Of a DNA stretch of 9,676 bases, positions 6,126-9,676 are shown piece by piece. Under the pieces are notes generated by a model. It saw only the letters and a list, made by a program, of their open reading frames with translations, did no database searches and was not told the origin of the DNA. Origin of the DNA: JBBQSU01 sp038234815. GTDB taxonomy: Bacteria; Planctomycetota; Phycisphaerae; Tepidisphaerales; Tepidisphaeraceae. The stretch lies in contig JBBQSU010000128.1 in the NCBI GenBank assembly GCA_038234815.1, positions 1 through 9,676 of the forward strand, in the 5' to 3' direction. The translations under genes and the position numbers were made by a program. Position 1 is the stretch's first letter, and each line of letters begins with the position of its first letter.

Positions 6126-6941
6126 ATGCGTTTCCCATCCGAGATGGATATAGTTAAGGATATGGACGCGCTGAGCCGAGAGAAGTTCGTTGAACAGGTT
6201 TTCCTGCACGTGCGGTATAAATTCCCGCTCGTAAAAGTGGGCCGGGCGCAGCAGTCGTTTTCCGTTAAAATTAACGGGCACTTAGCGACGCTGGAGAACC
6301 TGTATCGCGCGTGTTGTTTGCACCCCGACGACGTGTTGCGGCACATCGAGCGATGGGTAGTGGAGTTGTTGAGGGCGAGCGAAGGAGGACCGGACCGGAA
6401 GGCTTCGTTTAAGGACTTGAAGGATCGGATTCTTCCCTTGGTGTTGCCGGCGGAAAAGGCCGGGCCGGCCGAGTCCACCGTCACCCAACCGCTGATTGAC
6501 GGGCTGGTCATCGGATACGCCATCGACAGCGATCGGACGATCGCGTACATCACCAGGGCGCAGTTCGAGGCCTGGCGCATTTCGATCGACCAATTGCACG
6601 AAACGGCGATCGAGAACCTGGTGGCGCGGAGCGAGGCGATCAATGCCCATGCCGCCGAGGACGAGAAGGGGCGCGTCAGCCTGATCTTGTTCCAGATCAT
6701 GGACGGATACGATGCGAGCAGGCTGCTTCTGCCGTCGTTACACGCTCGGCTCCGAGAGCATCTGGGAAGTCCGTTCGCCGCCGGCATCCCCAACCGTGAC
6801 ATCCTACTCTGCTTTCGGAACGACGAAGCGACCGTCGAGAGAATGCGCGAGCAGATTAAGTCGGACTATCGTTCGATGCCGCACCAGGTGACAGAGCGAT
6901 TGTTGCTGGTGACGGCCGACGGCATCGCCCCGCGGAGCTAA
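6126..6941 (+). CDS. DUF1444 family protein (YtpQ-like)
   Basis: This is a 271-aa cytoplasmic protein with no signal peptide or membrane segment. The N-terminal part (SREKFVEQVFLHVRYKFPL... to about residue 75) resembles the alpha/beta start of YtpQ-type proteins. The C-terminal half has the clearest family marks: IMDGYDASRLLLPSLHARL (196-214), then LGSPFAAGIPNRDILLCF (218-235), and a final LLLVTADGIAPRS. The family's function is not established. The ATG at 6126 has GGGG 5 bases upstream; in-frame ATGs at 6105, 6144 and 6162 are alternatives. The open frame reaches back into the insertion sequence, but that part is antisense to orfA and is not counted. Only 26 bp separate this start from the IS, so the native promoter, and possibly a few N-terminal residues, may have been lost or replaced. 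Confidence 0.8.
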   Translation: MRFPSEMDIVKDMDALSREKFVEQVFLHVRYKFPLVKVGRAQQSFSVKINGHLATLENLYRACCLHPDDVLRHIERWVVELLRASEGGPDRKASFKDLKDRILPLVLPAEKAGPAESTVTQPLIDGLVIGYAIDSDRTIAYITRAQFEAWRISIDQLHETAIENLVARSEAINAHAAEDEKGRVSLILFQIMDGYDASRLLLPSLHARLREHLGSPFAAGIPNRDILLCFRNDEATVERMREQIKSDYRSMPHQVTERLLLVTADGIAPRS

Positions 6942-6985
6942 ATGCGGCAGAGCAGGCATCAGCGATCGATCGCAGGTTCAGGGAT

Positions 6986-7126
6986 GGCCCTTTGAAGCTT
7001 CTGCACGTTTTGCGCTATCGTGGCGATCGGCTTTTCAAGCAGAACGTCATACCCCCTCTCCAGCGCAGTGATACAGGATGCGACGCAGTAACTGTCCTGC
7101 GGGCCGATGATTGGCGCATCAGCAGA
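6986..7126 (-). pseudogene. Gfo/Idh/MocA oxidoreductase fragment
   Basis: One reverse-strand frame reads SADAPIIGPQDSYCVASC, then ITALERGYDVLLEKPIAT, then IAQNVQKLQRA. The ALERGYDVLLEKPIAT block is the hallmark of the NAD(P)-binding Rossmann domain of Gfo/Idh/MocA dehydrogenases, with the catalytic-region Glu-Lys-Pro. The first strand with its Gly-rich loop and the whole C-terminal substrate domain are missing, and the frame ends soon after. It is therefore a remnant of about 47 codons of a ~350-codon gene, probably once a sugar or inositol dehydrogenase. The rest of 6942-7373 holds no recognisable gene. A 12-bp palindrome, GCGATCGATCGC, lies at 6962-6973. Confidence 0.6.
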
Positions 7127-7322
7127 ATGGTCTTCCTCATTAACACGACGGCTTGTTTCGTAGAGGATAACGTTAAAACAACCCGGCAAATTTCCCCAGA
7201 ATAATGACTCTCAGATGTCAATGCCGGTTCGAAATTTCGTCGGCAAATCTCGCGGGCGAGTGGTGATCACCTCTTGGCGTCAGAACCGCCATCAGTAGTG
7301 TGGAACGGGTGTCGGCCTCGGA

Positions 7323-7328
7323 TATACT
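7323..7328 (+). promoter_or_regulatory. Possible -10 box upstream of the sugar permease gene
   Basis: TATACT lies 45 bases upstream of the permease ATG. The sequence 17-18 bases further upstream (TGTGGA or GTGGAA) is a poor -35 match, so support is weak. No Shine-Dalgarno site is seen before the ATG at 7374. Confidence 0.25.
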
Positions 7329-7373
7329 GGCACGCCTACGGTAACTGACGGCCGCGATCATTGATGCACTGAT

Positions 7374-8321
7374 ATGCCGACGCCATCCCACCCGGAAACC
7401 TCGTCCCCCAGCCCGCTGCCGCACACCGAACTGGCGGCGGTGGCCCTGTCGGCCAGTGCCGGCCCCACACGCAAGCCGCTGGCCTCGCGTCTAACAGTGC
7501 ATCTGGCATTGCTGCTGATCTGTGCCGCAGCGATCGTGCCTTTCCTCTGGATGCTCTCCACCAGCCTCAAGACGCTCGACGACGCCCTGGCTTATCCCCC
7601 GCGGATGTTCCCGGAAGTATTCCAATGGCGAAATTACCTCGACGTTTTCCGGAGTGAGAAGGCCAACTTTTTATTGTGGACGCGCAATACGCTCGTCATC
7701 GCCGTGTTGGGTGTGATCGGCACCACCCTCTCCAGCGCGCTGGTGGCGTATGGGTTTGCCAAGGTGCGATTCAAAGGCCGCGGAGTGCTCTTCGGGGTGA
7801 TGTTGTCCACCATGATGATCCCGTTTCCAGTGACGATGGTCTCGTTGTTCGCGCTGTTCCGCTGGCTCGGAGACAGCACCGGAATGCCCTGGCTGGGCAC
7901 GTTCAAACCGCTTTGGGTGCCGGCATTTTTCGGAAGCGCGTTTAATATCTTTCTGTTGCGACAGTTTTTTCTCACCATCCCTACCGATATCTCCGAAGCC
8001 GCCCGTATCGACGGGTGTAGCGAACTGGGCATCTTCTGGCGGGTGATTCTGCCGTTGTCACGGCCGGCGCTCAGCGTCGTGGCCTTGTTCGCATTTATGG
8101 GTATCTGGAATGACTTTCTCGGCCCGCTGGTTTATCTGCAACGCCCCGAGCAATTCACGCTGGCATTGGGCCTGCAAAACTTCCAATCCCAGCATGGCGG
8201 CACGCCCTGGCATTTGCTGATGGCCTCCAGCGTGCTGGTTATCCTGCCGGTGCTGGTCCTTTTCTTCCTGGCCCAGCGAACGTTCATCGAAGGCATCGCC
8301 ACGACGGGGATGAAAGGCTGA
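7374..8321 (+). CDS. Carbohydrate ABC transporter permease, MalG/UgpE type
   Basis: This 315-aa inner-membrane permease of the CUT1 sugar-uptake class would pair with a MalF-type subunit, an ATPase and a binding protein. A Pro/Ser/Thr-rich N-terminus (1-38) precedes about six helices (~41-61, 104-127, 137-162, 180-200, 232-253, 281-300). The conserved EAA loop that docks on the ATPase is complete: EAARIDG (208-214) with the following VILP (224-227). Other MalG marks are PFLWMLSTSLKT (56-67) and SSALVAYGFAKVRFKGR (120-136). The end, FIEGIATTGMKG, is typical, so the gene appears full length. No MalF, MsmX or binding-protein gene lies on either side: DUF1444 and an oxidoreductase remnant are upstream, a tRNA is downstream. 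Either its partners are encoded elsewhere or it is left over from a broken operon. The specific sugar cannot be told. Confidence 0.9.
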   Translation: MPTPSHPETSSPSPLPHTELAAVALSASAGPTRKPLASRLTVHLALLLICAAAIVPFLWMLSTSLKTLDDALAYPPRMFPEVFQWRNYLDVFRSEKANFLLWTRNTLVIAVLGVIGTTLSSALVAYGFAKVRFKGRGVLFGVMLSTMMIPFPVTMVSLFALFRWLGDSTGMPWLGTFKPLWVPAFFGSAFNIFLLRQFFLTIPTDISEAARIDGCSELGIFWRVILPLSRPALSVVALFAFMGIWNDFLGPLVYLQRPEQFTLALGLQNFQSQHGGTPWHLLMASSVLVILPVLVLFFLAQRTFIEGIATTGMKG

Positions 8322-8383
8322 AGCGATAAGTTGATCACGTAAGGGGTAACGGATACTGGACGCTCGACCCAAATCGCCAGAAG

Positions 8384-8411
8384 TTGACGCCCGCTCCCCA
8401 AGCACTAAAAT
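8384..8411 (+). promoter_or_regulatory. Sigma-70/SigA-type promoter of the tRNA gene
   Basis: TTGACG (8384-8389) and TAAAAT (8406-8411) are 16 bases apart, each one base from consensus. Transcription would start near 8418, about 11 bases before the mature tRNA. It is the clearest two-box promoter in the window. Confidence 0.7.
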
Positions 8412-8428
8412 GCCGTCGCAAATAAGCC

Positions 8429-8499
8429 GGGGCCATGGTCTAACGGCATGACGACTGAATCGCATTCAGTAGATCGGGGTTCGATTCCCCGTGGCTCCA
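8429..8499 (+). tRNA. tRNA-Ala (anticodon CGC)
   Basis: The 71-nt cloverleaf folds well. The 7-bp acceptor stem (GGGGCCA with TGGCTCC) includes the G3-U70 pair that alanyl-tRNA synthetase recognises, and A8499 is the discriminator. The D stem has 3 bp (GTC with GAC) and the loop carries the GG pair. The anticodon stem ACTGA/TCAGT has 5 bp, with loop ATCGCAT and anticodon CGC at 8461-8463, reading GCG. The variable loop has only 4 nt (AGAT), and the T arm is CGGGG-TTCGATT-CCCCG. CCA is not encoded. The D arm lacks the usual Ala-type TAGCTCAG sequence and looks more like a Gln/Glu-type arm. The tRNA is a monocistronic unit with its own promoter and terminator. Confidence 0.9.
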
Positions 8500-8503
8500 T
8501 TCG

Positions 8504-8529
8504 AAACCCTCGGTGTTCCGAGGGTTTTT
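8504..8529 (+). terminator. Rho-independent terminator after tRNA-Ala
   Basis: CCCTCGG (8507-8513), loop TGTT, CCGAGGG (8518-8524), then TTTTT: a perfect 7-bp GC-rich stem, extendable by A-T pairs, starting 8 bases after the tRNA's last base. Confidence 0.88.
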
Positions 8530-8894
8530 CATATCGAAGTTGAATTTCAGCCTCCTCATCCGGCCATTGAGCGACTTATGATCGCTCTGTTACCTGGAGT
8601 GGAGACAGTGCAATAGTGTGCTGAGTAACGGATTCGAAGGGCGGTGATCGATGGCTTCAGAAGCAGCATATCGAGAAGCTGCACGACGCGCCCATACGCT
8701 GCTCGCGATGTTCTTCGTACACTTTATCTGGAGCAAACCGATCCCCCACGTCGTGGAGAACGGCTCCATCGTCTCCTCGATCGACATCGCCCAGAGCGAA
8801 GGCATGAAGCCATACGAAATTCTGTTTCGCTGACGTCCGTAATAAATTGATCGTGTTCTGCTCAAATCCAATGTCGACATCTAAGAAGAACACA
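8530..8894. other. 365-bp stretch with no recognisable gene
   Basis: Only short open frames occur. A 60-codon plus frame at 8651-8833 starts MASEAAYREAARRAH and ends GMKPYEILFR. It has no ribosome site and matches no family I know. A reverse frame over the same stretch is equally anonymous. It could be decayed coding sequence plus the leader of the exported protein downstream. No clear promoter, hairpin or repeat was seen. Confidence 0.4.
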
Positions 8895-9676
8895 ATGAAG
8901 AATCTTCTCGCGATCGCGGTAAGTGTGTTGGGGATCCCGGGCGCGGTGTTGTTCGCAGGTGCGGACGTGCCTGCAACGCAACCTGCCTCGGCGCCCGCGC
9001 CAGGTCTTCGTGCAGAGTTCATGTACGCACGCCTCGAGGAAAATGGCGGCGTCGGAAACTATCCCACCTTCGGTTCCTTTAATGTCCATTTGGCGCAAGT
9101 CAAAGGCACCTATTACGCCGCCTTCATGCTGCGGGATAGCATGAAAAATCCCGCCCACGTGCGCGTCAAACGAAGCCGTAATGACGGAAAGACGTGGGAG
9201 ATGTTTTATGCCGGCGATCATGGGAAAGTGGACGCCACCGAGCTGCCGCCGGTCATTGCGGCCGATCGAGCCGGCAGGCTTCACATGCTCTGGGAGGACG
9301 GTGGCACCGGCCGCTACGCGCGATTCAACGGCGATCCGCTCAACTCCACTCCCGACCTCATCAAGGCCGACATGGGACCCTGCAATTCCAAATGGTCCAT
9401 GGCATATGACCCCGCGCGCGATGTTCTGTATTGGTCCCGGCGCGATTGGCAGACGAATCTGCATGTTCTGACGTTGGACACCTCAGGGGAAATTCTTAAC
9501 GATTGCGAGGTGGTCAAAGGTGTGGGGGACTGGGCCGATGGCCGTGTGGACCACTGGGACGCGCATTATCAGGCCCTGTCGGTCGATCCGGCCGGACGGC
9601 TTCATATGGTTTACAACCCGCACCTCTGGCCGGCGGGCAAAGATTCGCAAACACCACGGAACACGCCTTACCAGCG
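8895..9676 (+). CDS. Exported Asp-box (BNR/sialidase-like) beta-propeller protein, 3' end cut by window edge
   Basis: 260 codons are visible; the gene continues past the right edge. Residues 1-24 (KN, a hydrophobic core LLAIAVSVLGIPGAVLFAGA) form a signal peptide, followed by an Ala/Pro/Thr linker (TQPASAPAPG, 28-37). An Asp box, SRNDGKTW, lies at 94-101, with Asn at the usual first Asp. Two blade-like repeats, AADRAGRLHMLWED (122-135) and SVDPAGRLHMVYN (229-241), are spaced about 107 residues apart. This points to a six-bladed sialidase-like or BNR-4 propeller outside the cytoplasm, perhaps glycan-binding or glycan-cleaving. Catalytic residues cannot be judged from this part. The ATG at 8895 has a weak AGAAG upstream; an in-frame ATG at 8871 would add MSTSKKNT, also a plausible signal N-region. 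The function could equally be non-enzymatic. Confidence 0.75.
   Translation, partial: MKNLLAIAVSVLGIPGAVLFAGADVPATQPASAPAPGLRAEFMYARLEENGGVGNYPTFGSFNVHLAQVKGTYYAAFMLRDSMKNPAHVRVKRSRNDGKTWEMFYAGDHGKVDATELPPVIAADRAGRLHMLWEDGGTGRYARFNGDPLNSTPDLIKADMGPCNSKWSMAYDPARDVLYWSRRDWQTNLHVLTLDTSGEILNDCEVVKGVGDWADGRVDHWDAHYQALSVDPAGRLHMVYNPHLWPAGKDSQTPRNTPYQ

Noticed and set aside
6020..6802. Reverse-strand open frame upstream of orfA
   Set aside because: It is the antisense shadow of the DUF1444 gene, has Ser/Arg-rich shadow composition, and lies mostly outside the IS. OrfA has its own strong ribosome site at 6019.
6962..6973. Palindrome GCGATCGATCGC as an operator or origin element
   Set aside because: GATC- and CGATCG-type words are frequent across the whole window, so a single palindrome of this kind is likely background.
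8651..8833. 60-codon plus-strand frame as a small gene or a sulfatase remnant
   Set aside because: The stretch VENGSIVSSIDIA faintly recalls sulfatases, but neighbouring residues do not fit and there is no ribosome site. Support is too weak to call.
1..9676. CRISPR array, rRNA, riboswitch or prophage genes
   Set aside because: No regularly spaced direct repeats, rRNA-like sequence, recognisable riboswitch core or phage structural genes were seen.

Overview
The window is GC-rich chromosomal DNA of bacterial accessory character. The best guess for the host is a planctomycete, possibly of the Phycisphaerae. This rests on the mix of families (a Tat-exported DUF362 protein beside a polyferredoxin, an ISKra4-family element, a DUF1444 protein, a MalG-type permease and an exported Asp-box protein), on weak or absent Shine-Dalgarno sites at several genes, and on the TQPASAPAP-like linker after a signal peptide. 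It is an inference, not a proof.

Layout. 1-626 (minus) is a DUF4442 hotdog-fold protein that runs off the left edge. It is divergent from 766-1734 (plus), a Sua5-type threonylcarbamoyl-AMP synthase for tRNA t6A. 1753-4484 (minus) is a two-gene operon: a Tat-exported DUF362 protein, then, after a 2-base gap, a 601-residue membrane polyferredoxin that looks like NapH fused to NapG/MauM through an internal twin-arginine segment. A promoter whose -10 box TATAAT sits inside an inverted repeat lies just upstream of this operon. 4566-6099 is a complete ISKra4-family insertion sequence with 21-bp terminal inverted repeats. Its transposase is split into two frames that join by a +1 shift at a T5C5T run, directly after a perfect 7-bp hairpin. 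The element sits between the operon promoter and the start of a DUF1444 gene (6126-6941, plus). 6942-7373 holds a broken Gfo/Idh/MocA oxidoreductase fragment. 7374-8321 is a sugar ABC permease with no visible partner. 8429-8499 is a tRNA-Ala(CGC) with a clear promoter and terminator. 8530-8894 has no recognisable gene. 8895 to the right edge is the start of an exported beta-propeller-like protein.

How it works together. The best candidate for a coherent system is the DUF362/polyferredoxin pair. It predicts an electron-transfer chain from the membrane quinone pool or cytoplasm to the outer face, with up to six [4Fe-4S] clusters on one chain, probably under a repressor that covers the -10 box. 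The right half looks like a decayed or reshuffled carbohydrate-use region: an orphan permease, an oxidoreductase remnant and an exported propeller protein. An IS, a tRNA gene and a pseudogene within 4 kb suggest genome plasticity there.
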